Below, in pieces: positions 8,175 to 15,451 of a stretch of DNA of 37,190 bases. The stretch is from assembly GCA_031289775.1 (NCBI GenBank), contig JAITOY010000069.1, positions 1 to 37,190 of the forward strand. Direction: 5' to 3'. A program made the translations under genes and the position numbers. The notes under the pieces were generated by a model. The model did not search any database. It was not told the DNA's origin and saw only the letters and a program-made list of their open reading frames with translations. The DNA is from Synergistaceae bacterium. GTDB taxonomy: Bacteria > Synergistota > Synergistia > Synergistales > Synergistaceae. Each line of letters begins with the position of its first letter. Position 1 is the stretch's first letter.

Positions 8175-9200
8175 ATGGCAAAGGTAAAGGTTGCAATCAA
8201 CGGATTTGGACGCATAGGCAGAGTAGTGCTTCGTTCGTATTTCGCGCGCGGCGATCACGATTTCGACGTAGTAGCTGTAAACGACCTGACTCCTCCGGAC
8301 GTGTTGGAGTACCTGTTGAAATACGACTCGGTCTTCCGCAGGTTCAACGGGACGATCCAGCTCTCCGGCGACATTCTGAACGTCAACGGTCAGAAGATCA
8401 AAGCGACGGCCGAGGCCGACCCGACAAAACTTCCGTGGAAAGAACTCGGCGCCGACATCGTCATCGAAAGCACCGGACGTTTCACGGATGGAACAAAAGC
8501 GAAAGCCCACATCGAGGCTGGCGCGAAGAAGGTCATCATATCCGCGCCGGCTACGAACCACGACGTCACGATAGTAATGGGCGTCAACAACGACGCTTAC
8601 GACCCGGCGAAGCACAACATCATTTCGAACGCCTCTTGCACGACGAACTGCCTTGCGCCCGTCGTCAAGGCGCTCGATGAGAGCTTCGGCATAGTGAAGG
8701 GCCTCATGAACACGGTTCACTCCTACACGAACGACCAGGTCACGCTCGATTTTCCTCCGAAAAAAGGTCTTAGCGCGATCACGCGCGGCAGGGCCGCGGC
8801 TCTCTCCATAATCCCGACGAGCACAGGCGCGGCCAAGGCTATAGCCGAAGTCATCCCTCACCTCAGGGGCAAGCTGAACGGTTTTTCGCTCCGCGTTCCG
8901 ACGCCGGATGTCTCGATAGTCGACCTCACGGCCGAGCTCAAGAAGCCCGTCACGAAGGATGAACTGAACGCGGCGGTGAAGAAATACGCCGAGGGGCCGC
9001 TCAAGGGGATACTCGGCTACGAGCCCGACGACCTCGTGTCGATGGACTACGTGGGCGACTTCCGCTCGTCAATTTTTGCCCCGCTGCACACGACTGTCAT
9101 AGACAATTTTGTGAAGGTGCTCTCTTGGTACGACAACGAGTGGGGTTACAGCACGAGGGTCGCCGACCTCGCCGACTTCATCATCAAAAAAGGGCTGTAA
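8175..9200 (+). CDS. gap: Glyceraldehyde-3-phosphate dehydrogenase, type I
   Basis: NAD-dependent phosphorylating GAPDH of glycolysis. The N-terminal Rossmann motif INGFGRIGR, VAVNDLT and YDS precede the catalytic SNASCTTNCLAP with C155; the general base is H182 in MNTVHSYTNDQ. Then come TRGRAAALSIIPTSTGAAKA, LNGFSLRVPTPDVS and the C-terminal SWYDNEWGYS block. The length of 341 aa is typical. An ATG follows GGGAGG. Three bases separate it from pgk, so gap-pgk-tpiA is one glycolytic operon. Confidence 0.98.
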   Translation: MAKVKVAINGFGRIGRVVLRSYFARGDHDFDVVAVNDLTPPDVLEYLLKYDSVFRRFNGTIQLSGDILNVNGQKIKATAEADPTKLPWKELGADIVIESTGRFTDGTKAKAHIEAGAKKVIISAPATNHDVTIVMGVNNDAYDPAKHNIISNASCTTNCLAPVVKALDESFGIVKGLMNTVHSYTNDQVTLDFPPKKGLSAITRGRAAALSIIPTSTGAAKAIAEVIPHLRGKLNGFSLRVPTPDVSIVDLTAELKKPVTKDELNAAVKKYAEGPLKGILGYEPDDLVSMDYVGDFRSSIFAPLHTTVIDNFVKVLSWYDNEWGYSTRVADLADFIIKKGL

Positions 9201-9203
9201 GCC

Positions 9204-10394
9204 TTGAAGCTCAAGACTTTTAGCCGGAGCGACGTATCGGGCAAAAAAGTTCTTGTCAGGGTCGACTTCAACGTTCCTCTGGCGCCTGACGGCAGCGTAG
9301 CGGACGACATGAGGATCAACGCTCACATCCCGCTGATAACGGAGCTCGTGTACGCGGGAGCGCGCATCGCCCTCGCCTCGCACCTCGGGCGCCCCAAAGG
9401 GACGCCTGTGGCGAAGTACTCACTCGAGCCGGTTGCGGACAGACTCGCGGCTATAACCGGAAAAAAGATCGAGTTCGCGTCCGACTGCGTGGGCCCGGAG
9501 GCCGCGAAGGCGGTCGAATCCCTGCCCTCCGGAGGAATCGTGGTTCTCGAAAACCTTCGTTTCTACGCGGAGGAGGAGAAAAACGACGCTGGTTTCGCGA
9601 AAAAACTCGCTTCTCCGTTCGAGGCGTTTATCATGGACGCGTTCAGCGCGGCGCACCGCGCTCACGCTTCGACGAGGGCCGTGGTCGACTATCTTCCGTC
9701 GTTTGCCGGGCCGCTTCTCATTCGCGAGATAGAGATGCTGAGCGCTGCCCGCGATAACCCGAAGAAGCCTTACGTCCTGATCTTGGGCGGCGCGAAGGTG
9801 TCGGACAAAATTGCCGTTATCGAAAACATGCTGGACAAGGTGGATTCGATAATAATAGGCGGCGGAATGGCCTTCACGTTCATTAAGTCCCAGGGTTTCG
9901 AGATAGGCAAGTCGCTCTGCGAGGAGGACAAGCTCGGCTTCTCGCGTGAGATGTCAAAGCGCGCCGCGGCAAAGGGCGTATCCATACTGCTGCCGAACGA
10001 CGTCGTAATAGCTGGCGAAATATCCGAGGCCGCGTCGACTGCCATAGTCGCCGCCGACGCCATCCCGCCGGACAAAATCGGCCTCGACATTGGCCCAAAA
10101 TCCATAGAGTCGTTCAAAAAGGCGCTCGATGGCGCGAAGACTGTTCTTTGGAATGGGCCGATGGGCGTATTCGAGACAAGCCCCTTCGCCGCCGGCACGA
10201 AGGCCATTGCCAGTCAGCTCGCGAAGATCACGAGAGACGGCGCTCTAACGGTTGTTGGCGGAGGCGACTCTGCGGCCGCTATCGCGAAGTTCGGGCATGA
10301 AAAGGACGTAACGCACGTTTCGACTGGCGGCGGCGCAAGCCTGGAGTTCTTCGAGGGGAAGATACTGCCTGGAGTCGAACCCTATATAATATAA
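9204..10394 (+). CDS. pgk: Phosphoglycerate kinase
   Basis: Transfers the acyl phosphate of 1,3-bisphosphoglycerate to ADP. Diagnostic segments are [66 protein letters not shown] and [13 protein letters not shown] with [14 protein letters not shown] near the end. The monomer of 396 aa is standard. The start is TTG 9204, three bases after the gap stop and without a strong separate Shine-Dalgarno, so it probably depends on coupling to gap. tpiA follows after 46 bases. Confidence 0.98.
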   Translation: MKLKTFSRSDVSGKKVLVRVDFNVPLAPDGSVADDMRINAHIPLITELVYAGARIALASHLGRPKGTPVAKYSLEPVADRLAAITGKKIEFASDCVGPEAAKAVESLPSGGIVVLENLRFYAEEEKNDAGFAKKLASPFEAFIMDAFSAAHRAHASTRAVVDYLPSFAGPLLIREIEMLSAARDNPKKPYVLILGGAKVSDKIAVIENMLDKVDSIIIGGGMAFTFIKSQGFEIGKSLCEEDKLGFSREMSKRAAAKGVSILLPNDVVIAGEISEAASTAIVAADAIPPDKIGLDIGPKSIESFKKALDGAKTVLWNGPMGVFETSPFAAGTKAIASQLAKITRDGALTVVGGGDSAAAIAKFGHEKDVTHVSTGGGASLEFFEGKILPGVEPYII

Positions 10395-10440
10395 TGGAGC
10401 TTTTTGTTTTATATCGCTTCTGAGAGGGGATTGGCCTGAC

Positions 10441-11235
10441 ATGAGAACCAGAATGATCGCGGGCAACTGGAAGATGAACAACAACGCGGCGGTTACGGGA
10501 GAGTTTGTCAAAAAACTCGAGGCGTGGCTCGATTCGGACGAGGTCGGTAAAAAATCGGCGGCGGCCGTGAAGGATAAAAAAATAGAGATAGTCATAGCCC
10601 CGCCGTTTACGTCAATAGGCGCCGCGGTCGCCGCAAAAAAAGGCTCACTTATAAGTCTCTCGGCTCAGAACGCCTACTTCGAGCCCAAGGGCGCGTTCAC
10701 CGGAGAAATCTCGCTTTCGATGATCGAGGAGACTGGATGCAAATACGTCATACTCGGCCATAGTGAGAGACGCCATATCTTCGGCGAGACGGACGAGCTG
10801 CTTGAGAAAAAACTCGCGGCTACGCTCGCGACGAAACTGCTGCCAATATTTTGCGTTGGCGAGCTTCTTGAGGATCGCGAGTCCGGCGCGACAAACGATG
10901 TGCTCACAACCCAGTTGAAAAGAGTTTGGAAAAATCTGAAGGGCGACGTGGTCGGCGAAAAGGTCGTCATCGCGTACGAGCCGGTCTGGGCGATAGGTAC
11001 AGGAAAAACAGCAAGCAACGACGACGCGCAGAAGGCGTGCGCGTTCATCCGAGACCTCGCCGCGTCGGACTTTGGCCGGAAGACAGCAGACGCGCTTCGC
11101 ATCCTGTACGGCGGCTCCGCAAAAGCGGACAACAGCGCAGGCATACTCAGCCAGCCGGACATCGACGGCCTTCTCATAGGGGGCGCGTCCGTGGCGCCCG
11201 AATCGTTCGAAAAAATCATCTCGACGGCGATCTAA
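10441..11235 (+). CDS. tpiA: Triosephosphate isomerase
   Basis: Interconverts dihydroxyacetone phosphate and glyceraldehyde 3-phosphate. Catalytic residues are K11 (AGNWKMN), H107 (ILGHSERR) and E180 (AYEPVWAIGTGKTA); the phosphate-gripping YGGSAK and LIGGASV loops follow. At 264 aa it is slightly longer than usual because of a Lys/Asp-rich insert around residues 30-48. It is the last gene of gap-pgk-tpiA, with a strong bidirectional terminator 70 bases downstream. Confidence 0.98.
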   Translation: MRTRMIAGNWKMNNNAAVTGEFVKKLEAWLDSDEVGKKSAAAVKDKKIEIVIAPPFTSIGAAVAAKKGSLISLSAQNAYFEPKGAFTGEISLSMIEETGCKYVILGHSERRHIFGETDELLEKKLAATLATKLLPIFCVGELLEDRESGATNDVLTTQLKRVWKNLKGDVVGEKVVIAYEPVWAIGTGKTASNDDAQKACAFIRDLAASDFGRKTADALRILYGGSAKADNSAGILSQPDIDGLLIGGASVAPESFEKIISTAI

Positions 11236-11304
11236 AGAGATAAATTTGACATAACTGTTATTATAAGACATTTTTATAGACGTAGAAATACAAAGATGTC
11301 TCAT

Positions 11305-11345
11305 AAAAAACCAGCCAACTCGAAATCCGGGTTGGCTGGTTTTTT
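11305..11345. terminator. Bidirectional terminator between tpiA and the small HTH-like gene
   Basis: AAAAAACCAGCCAAC (11305-11319) pairs perfectly with GTTGGCTGGTTTTTT (11331-11345) around an 11-base loop. A and T tracts flank the 9-bp GC-rich stem, so it can terminate tpiA (+) and the convergent gene at 11371-11685 (-). Confidence 0.92.
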
Positions 11346-11370
11346 ATCCGCGTTAATTTGTATTGGCTTG

Positions 11371-11685
11371 CTATAAGGCAAAATCTTCTCCCTGCTCGTT
11401 ATCGTAAACTTTATCTTTTTCATGTCTGTGGAGATTGCTGAGAATGTTCTGGAGCGTTATTTTCGTGAACGCAAGATGAGTCGTTTTCGACAGGACCTCC
11501 GCGATCTGCTCGTTTGTGGCGCCGTTCCTCTTTGCGTCCATAATAGAGTCGTGAAGTTCACGGACGATCAGCGTTTTGCTTCCAGGCTTCTCGACTTTTT
11601 TAAGATCTTTTAAGGCGCTTCTGACTTCTTCGAAGTCAATGTTATTTAGATCGTTTAATACTACTTCGAAATTCTGTCTCGACAT
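11371..11685 (-). CDS. Small predicted DNA-binding protein, function unknown
   Basis: A 104-aa protein, acidic at its N-terminal end and with a charged tail. Residues about 53-85 (AKRNGATNEQIAEVLS followed by a TKITLQNILSNLHR helix) look like a helix-turn-helix of the kind found in small plasmid or mobilization-associated proteins ('GAT..QIA..L......T..TL...L'). I do not recognise a named family. The ATG follows AAGGGGC. It has its own strong promoter (TTTACA-N17-TATACT) whose start region carries two tandem 11-bp repeats, so autoregulation is plausible. The base composition is visibly more AT-rich than the neighbouring operons, suggesting acquired DNA. Confidence 0.75.
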   Translation of the reverse strand: MSRQNFEVVLNDLNNIDFEEVRSALKDLKKVEKPGSKTLIVRELHDSIMDAKRNGATNEQIAEVLSKTTHLAFTKITLQNILSNLHRHEKDKVYDNEQGEDFAL

Positions 11686-11719
11686 ATTTAATGCCCCTTT
11701 CTATAGCCTATCAACTCCA

Positions 11720-11741
11720 CTACTATATGTCTGCTACATGT
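11720..11741. repeat. Tandem 11-bp direct repeats, candidate operator
   Basis: CTACTATATGT (11720-11730) and CTGCTACATGT (11731-11741) match at 9 of 11 positions and abut exactly. They lie just downstream of the -10 element of the promoter for the 11371-11685 gene, covering the expected transcription start. Spacing of one helical turn suits two protomers bound on one DNA face. Confidence 0.6.
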
Positions 11742-11743
11742 AA

Positions 11744-11772
11744 AGTATAACTAGAAATCTGCATCTTGTAAA
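11744..11772 (-). promoter_or_regulatory. Sigma70-type promoter of the small HTH-like gene
   Basis: Reading the minus strand: TTTACA (11767-11772), a 17-base spacer and TATACT (11744-11749). Each hexamer differs from consensus at one position. The expected start is near 11737, leaving about 50 bases of leader. Confidence 0.7.
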
Positions 11773-11821
11773 GCGATATTTATCTTTCCATGTCTTACCT
11801 ATAATTGATGTCACAGATGTT

Positions 11822-12052
11822 TTATGATACTTTTATCCCATCCTCATCATACCAATTTTTCCCTCCGATGCAATACCATACAGCGTTATCAGTAGCATCA
11901 TTTAGCTGTGTTATTACAATTATACGTGTCTCGTTTGGTGCAATAGATTTTGATACTTCTTTAGCATGTTCAATATTTTTAACATGTATAATCATGTCTG
12001 ATACTACTTTGTGTAATGATGATGTCAAATAAGATACTTTGCACTTAGTCAT
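11822..12052 (-). CDS. Small AT-rich orphan protein
   Basis: A 76-aa protein with no family I recognise. The ATG follows a strong AGGAGG Shine-Dalgarno at nine bases, and a sigma70-type promoter lies just upstream (12100-12127), so it is probably a real expressed gene. The sequence has alternating hydrophobic stretches (MIIHVKNI, TRIIVITQL) and a C-terminal WYCIGGKNWYDEDG segment, which suggests a small beta-rich or alpha/beta fold. No signal peptide or membrane segment is evident. Its base composition is strongly AT-rich relative to flanking genes, and it is separated from the next minus-strand gene by that gene's own promoter. Confidence 0.65.
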   Translation of the reverse strand: MTKCKVSYLTSSLHKVVSDMIIHVKNIEHAKEVSKSIAPNETRIIVITQLNDATDNAVWYCIGGKNWYDEDGIKVS

Positions 12053-12099
12053 TATATGATTCCTCCTGTGTTGTTATGTTGTGTTTTAATCTATGTAGT

Positions 12100-12127
12100 A
12101 GTCTAGCAATGATCATGTATTTGTCAA
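12100..12127 (-). promoter_or_regulatory. Promoter of the small orphan gene
   Basis: On the minus strand: TTGACA (12122-12127), a 16-base spacer and TAGACT (12100-12105). The -35 is perfect and the -10 matches four of six positions. The leader is about 40 bases. Confidence 0.6.
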
Positions 12128-12170
12128 TAAGCTTATTTAAAAATATATTAATATACGTATAATATGCATA
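12126..12170. repeat. Cluster of four palindromes
   Basis: Perfect palindromes AATAAGCTTATT (12126-12137), TATATTAATATA (12144-12155), TATACGTATA (12152-12161) and TATGCATA (12163-12170) occur within 45 bases, directly upstream of and touching the -35 of the orphan-gene promoter. AT-richness makes short palindromes more likely, but the density is notable. Confidence 0.55.
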
Positions 12171-12304
12171 AGCAATTATTAATGCTATTTTTAAATACTG
12201 TGCATACATGTTATTATCCTAATTTTGTATTTTACAGTACATAATATTTTTATAAGACATAATAAGGGCATATCCATTTTCAGGCGTGCGAATCTTGGGA
12301 GTTC

Positions 12305-12333
12305 TTGACAATAGTTGAGTCATGGGGTATTTT
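12305..12333 (+). promoter_or_regulatory. Promoter of the sulfur-relay cluster
   Basis: TTGACA (12305-12310), a 17-base spacer and TATTTT (12328-12333). A start near 12340 would leave a leader of about 65 bases before the ATG at 12405, which has the Shine-Dalgarno AAAAGGGG at 12389-12396. Confidence 0.6.
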
Positions 12334-12404
12334 AGTTTCATTCTATACTAATTAAATATGAAAGAGATTATTTGCTGATAAAAATTTAAAAAGGGGTATT
12401 GATC

Positions 12405-13268
12405 ATGGCTGTTGACTATGCGGCTTTAAAAAAAGGCGGCTTTATGCGCCAGAGACAGAAGGACAACTTTTCGCTGAGGTTAAAGGTCGTTGGCGGCAAT
12501 CTCACGGCGGAGCAGCTTATCACCATCGCCAATATTTCGAAAAAGTACGGAGACGGACATGTCCATCTCACATCTCGTCAGGGCGTTGAAATACCATTCA
12601 TAAAGCTGGCCGACATCGACGCCGTCAAATCCGAACTGCTCGACGGCGGGGTCTTCGTCGGAGTCTGCGGCCCGAAGGTGCGCACCGTCACAGCCTGTCA
12701 GGGCGGCGAAATCTGTCCGAGCGGCTGCATAGACACCCACCCGCTCGCTCTCCTGATATCCGAGAGATATTTTGGGAAAGAGCTGCCTCATAAATTTAAA
12801 TTTGGCGTGACCGGCTGTATGAACAACTGCCTTAAGGCCGAGGAGAACGACGTTGGCGTAAAAGGCTGTTTTGTAGTAAATTGGGAGAGCGAACTTTGTT
12901 CGATGTGCGGAGTCTGTCTCAAAGTGTGCAGACCCGGCGCGATAAAAATCAAAGAGGATCGTCTCGAGCTAGACGGCGCAAAATGCGACAACTGCGGCAG
13001 GTGCGTCAAATCATGCCCAGCGGACGCATGGAAGGGCGAAAGCGGTTATATGCTTTCTTTCGGCGGGACGTTCGGGAATATGATATCTAAGGGGAACTCC
13101 GTGCTGCCAATAATAAAGGACAGGGATACTCTCTTCAGGGTGGCGGACGCCGCTGTCGATTATTTTTCGAAATACGCGAAGCCAGGAGAGCGCTTCCGCG
13201 TCACCATAGATCGGGAGGGCTGGGATGGTTTTACCGCCGCGCTCGAGCGAGCGTACGGCAATGCGTGA
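12405..13268 (+). CDS. Siroheme/[4Fe-4S] sulfite-reductase-like protein with 2x[4Fe-4S] ferredoxin insert
   Basis: 287 aa. Residues about 15-75 form a nitrite/sulfite reductase ferredoxin-like half-domain ending in LTSRQGVEIPF. The siroheme-[4Fe-4S] ligand motifs are C98-x5-C104 (TACQGGEIC) and C138-x3-C142 (CMNNC). A dicluster ferredoxin follows: C165-x2-C168-x2-C171-x3-C175 and C194-x2-C197-x2-C200-x3-C204. This is the layout of small AsrC/DsrAB-like sulfite reductases, not of full-length assimilatory NirA/CysI, which has duplicated halves. The first gene of the relay cluster presumably supplies sulfide or a reduced sulfur species. I start at ATG 12405; a TTG six bases earlier is too close to the Shine-Dalgarno. 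Nitrite as substrate cannot be excluded. Confidence 0.85.
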   Translation: MAVDYAALKKGGFMRQRQKDNFSLRLKVVGGNLTAEQLITIANISKKYGDGHVHLTSRQGVEIPFIKLADIDAVKSELLDGGVFVGVCGPKVRTVTACQGGEICPSGCIDTHPLALLISERYFGKELPHKFKFGVTGCMNNCLKAEENDVGVKGCFVVNWESELCSMCGVCLKVCRPGAIKIKEDRLELDGAKCDNCGRCVKSCPADAWKGESGYMLSFGGTFGNMISKGNSVLPIIKDRDTLFRVADAAVDYFSKYAKPGERFRVTIDREGWDGFTAALERAYGNA

Positions 13269-13506
13269 ATATGATATCGACGAGACGGCGGACATAACGG
13301 ACGTCGTCTGCCCTGTGACGTTTGTAAAAGCAAGGGTCGCGCTGGATGAGATGGAAGACGGGCGGGTGCTTTCGATAAGGATGAACGACGGGGAACCTGT
13401 GCAAAACGTTCCTCGCAGCATCAAGGAGGATGGGCACAAGATCCTGAAGCTCATCGACAACGGAGACGGAACGTATAGTTTAATAGTTCGCAAAGTTGGG
13501 GAATAA
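13261..13506 (+). CDS. TusA-family sulfur-transfer protein
   Basis: 81 aa. DITDVVCPVTFVKARVALDEMEDGRVLSI matches the TusA/SirA pattern 'D..G..CP.P....+..L..M..G..L.V', with the sulfur-carrying cysteine at the CP motif. The second Pro of CPxP is Thr here. TusA proteins pass persulfide sulfur between donors and acceptors. The ATG lies inside the end of the sulfite-reductase-like gene (8-base overlap), so the two are coupled. The C-terminal ILKLIDNGDGTYSLIVRK is longer than in the simplest TusA. The ThiS-like carrier follows after 40 bases. The family assignment is good; the specific partner is inference from context. Confidence 0.8.
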   Translation: MREYDIDETADITDVVCPVTFVKARVALDEMEDGRVLSIRMNDGEPVQNVPRSIKEDGHKILKLIDNGDGTYSLIVRKVGE

Positions 13507-13546
13507 ATTCCAGACATTTTCAGTTTTTTTAAGAGGAGGATCTTTG

Positions 13547-13753
13547 ATGAACCTTATTGTTGCCGGCGCCAGGAAGGAGTACGAAGATGGCCTGTCTGTC
13601 GCTGAACTGATAGTTATCGAGAACGTAGAAACACCCATGTACGTCTCCGTATCGGTGAACGACGAATTTATAAAAAGCGGCGAGTTTGAGACGACGATCA
13701 TGAAGGAGAACGACAACGTGGAGTTCCTTTATTTCATGGGCGGAGGCGAGTGA
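13547..13753 (+). CDS. ThiS/MoaD-like sulfur carrier protein (HcyS-like)
   Basis: 68-aa ubiquitin-fold sulfur carrier: MNLIVAGARKEYEDGLSVAEL at the N-terminus and VEFLYFMGGGE at the C-terminus. ThiS and MoaD end in Gly-Gly, whose carboxylate is adenylated and thiocarboxylated. Here an extra Glu follows the glycines, so the tail would need trimming before activation; the JAMM protease encoded two genes downstream is the obvious candidate. A strong Shine-Dalgarno AGAGGAGG (13532-13539) sets the start at 13547. The stop overlaps the next start as TGATG. Because sulfite-reductase-like and JAMM genes are adjacent, I favour an HcyS/CysO-type role in amino-acid biosynthesis over thiamine synthesis. 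Confidence 0.85.
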   Translation: MNLIVAGARKEYEDGLSVAELIVIENVETPMYVSVSVNDEFIKSGEFETTIMKENDNVEFLYFMGGGE

Positions 13754-14562
13754 TGGCTTTTTCGAACGAACAACTGGAGCGCTACTCGCGTCACATGATT
13801 CTAGACGAGGTCGGAGTAAAGGGCCAGAAAAAGATCATGAAGGGCCGCGCGCTGATAATTGGAGCAGGCGGCCTTGGAGCGCCCGCGGCGCTTTATCTCG
13901 CCGCCTCGGGCGTCGGAGTCATAGGAATAGCCGACGCTGACGCAGTGGATCTCTCGAACCTTCAAAGGCAGGTCATACATACGACGCCCGACGTCGGAAA
14001 ACCAAAGGTCGAGTCCGCGCGGGAGACCATGCAGGCCATCAACCCGGACGTCGAGGTGAGGACGCACAAATTTTTCGTAACCGCTGACAATATCTCGAGC
14101 CTCATCGCCGATTATGACTTTGTCATAGATGGCACGGACAACTTCCCTGCGAAATTTCTGATAAACGACGCGTGTGTCATATCGAAAAAACCGTTCTCCC
14201 ACGCCGGCATCATCCGCTTTCAGGGACAGCTCATGACCTGGGTTCCGGGCGAAGGTCCCTGTTACCGCTGCCTGTTCAATAACCCTCCCCCTCCGGACGC
14301 CGTCCCTACATGCCGGCAGGCCGGGGTTATCGGCGCTATGGCCGGGGTTATCGGCTGTCTCCAGGCGATGGAGGCCATAAAATTCTTTACAGGGGCGGGA
14401 AAGCTCCTGACCGGCTCACTTTTGACGTATAACGCGCTTTCGATGGACTTTCGAAAAATTAAACTTGCACGGAGGCCCGGCTGTGCCGTCTGCGGAGAGA
14501 ACCCGTCCATAACGAAACCGTTCGACTACGCGGCCCCCGTCTGCGAGGGAATAACAATATGA
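13753..14562 (+). CDS. ThiF/MoeB-family E1-like sulfur-carrier adenylyltransferase (HcyF-like)
   Basis: 269 aa. It adenylates the C-terminal glycine of its carrier protein with ATP. The nucleotide-binding motif is GAGGLGAPAALYLA (from G37), followed by DADAVDLSNLQRQV, the adenylation Asp region DGTDNFPAKFLIND and GIIRFQGQ. Zinc cysteines are C170/C173 (CYRC) and C244/C247 (CAVC). C187 in PTCRQAGV is at the position of the catalytic/persulfide cysteine. No rhodanese domain is fused at the C-terminus. The start ATG 13753 overlaps the carrier-gene stop (GTG 13750 is possible), and the end overlaps the JAMM gene by ATGA, indicating tight stoichiometric coupling. Confidence 0.92.
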   Translation: MAFSNEQLERYSRHMILDEVGVKGQKKIMKGRALIIGAGGLGAPAALYLAASGVGVIGIADADAVDLSNLQRQVIHTTPDVGKPKVESARETMQAINPDVEVRTHKFFVTADNISSLIADYDFVIDGTDNFPAKFLINDACVISKKPFSHAGIIRFQGQLMTWVPGEGPCYRCLFNNPPPPDAVPTCRQAGVIGAMAGVIGCLQAMEAIKFFTGAGKLLTGSLLTYNALSMDFRKIKLARRPGCAVCGENPSITKPFDYAAPVCEGITI

Positions 14563-14987
14563 GCGATTTTAGGGTTAGGATAAGGCGCTCCGACTACGAG
14601 GCGATCCTGAACCATGCGAGGTCATCTTTGCCGAGCGAGTCCTGCGGGCTCCTCGCGGGCGAAGACGCGGAAACGCGGGGCGGCGTCCGGGTCGTCGAAA
14701 AGGTCTATCCCCTCTCGAACGTCGACAAAAGCAGCGAGCACTTCACGATAGACCCGAAGGAACAGTTAGCCGCGGTAAAGGACATGCGCGCAATCCGGCT
14801 CTCCCCTCTCGGCAATTTTCATTCGCACCCCGAAACCCCGTCGCGCCCTTCCGAGGAGGACATACGGCTCGCGCACGACCCAAAGGCGAGCTACATGATT
14901 TTGTCGCTCGCCGGGGAGGCGCCTACGCTGAAATCCTTTCACATCGAGTCCGGCGCGGCATACGAGGAGGAGCTCGAGATAGTATGA
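14559..14987 (+). CDS. JAMM/Mov34 (MPN) metalloprotease (HcyD/Mec+-like)
   Basis: 142 aa, a single MPN domain. The complete zinc motif is present: E27 (PSESCGLL) and HxH-x7-S-x2-D as H88-S-H90, S98 and D101 (HSHPETPSRPSEED). Bacterial stand-alone JAMM enzymes beside ThiS/ThiF-like genes (Mec+, QbsD, HcyD) either release an amino acid from a carrier adduct or trim residues after the carrier's diglycine; both are plausible here because the carrier ends in GGGE. It is the last gene of the cluster. A weak hairpin (GAGCGC 14986-14991 with GCGCTC 15009-15014) follows. No sulfhydrylase gene is adjacent. Confidence 0.93.
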   Translation: MSDFRVRIRRSDYEAILNHARSSLPSESCGLLAGEDAETRGGVRVVEKVYPLSNVDKSSEHFTIDPKEQLAAVKDMRAIRLSPLGNFHSHPETPSRPSEEDIRLAHDPKASYMILSLAGEAPTLKSFHIESGAAYEEELEIV

Positions 14988-15073
14988 GCGCTGATATTGC
15001 CTAATCTGGCGCTCTATTATGCGGAGTTCACACCATCGCTATCGGCGCGTTGTTCGTGACTTCGCGCGCCATT

Positions 15074-15433
15074 TTATTCTTCGTAATCGAAGCGTTTCGA
15101 CGGGGCGTCGCCCCAGAGGCGCTCCAGCCTGTAGAACTCCCGGCCCTCGCGGCTGAAAATATGGACTACTACGTGGCCGGCGTCGATAAGGCCCCACTTG
15201 GAGCTCGATTCTCCCTCTACCTTGTACGAGAGGCCCATTGAATCGAGCGCGTCCTCTGCGGCGTCGCGGAGAGTTCTTGCGTTTATGTCCGAGCGGGCTG
15301 TCGCTATTATGAACGCGTCGGCGAAACCGGAGATGCCGCGCAGGTCTATAAAGTCGATGTCGAGGCCGTGTTTCGCCTGAAGCGCCTCTATTATCGGAAA
15401 ATACTCATCGTATATTATGTTCTCGACCGTCAT
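15074..15433 (-). CDS. rsfS: Ribosomal silencing factor RsfS (Iojap)
   Basis: 119 aa. It binds L14 of the 50S subunit and blocks subunit joining under starvation. Family hallmarks are IDLRGISGFADAFIIATARSDINARTL, GESSSKWGLIDAGHVVVHIF and REFYRLERLWGDAP. It is the last gene of obgE-nadD-LCP-rsfS, 18 bases after the LCP stop. The GGAGG Shine-Dalgarno is unusually far (about 14 bases) from the ATG, but no better start lies between. nadD-rsfS proximity is widespread in bacteria. It converges on the JAMM gene. Confidence 0.95.
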   Translation of the reverse strand: MTVENIIYDEYFPIIEALQAKHGLDIDFIDLRGISGFADAFIIATARSDINARTLRDAAEDALDSMGLSYKVEGESSSKWGLIDAGHVVVHIFSREGREFYRLERLWGDAPSKRFDYEE

Positions 15434-15451
15434 TATTTCGGAAGCGACCTC

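Larger units (their letters stand above)
12053..12404. other. AT-rich divergent regulatory region
   Basis: 352 bases without a gene, between the orphan gene (-) and the sulfite-reductase-like gene (+). It contains a promoter for each direction (12100-12127 minus, 12305-12333 plus) and a run of palindromes (12126-12170). From 12171 to 12300 I see only AT-rich sequence with no clear element. Confidence 0.6.

Noticed and set aside
11260-12262. Direct repeat TTATAAGACAT flanking the AT-rich island (near 11261 and 12250), possible insertion footprint
   Set aside because: Eleven bases in AT-rich DNA over 1 kb can match by chance, and no transposase, integrase or tRNA target is present.
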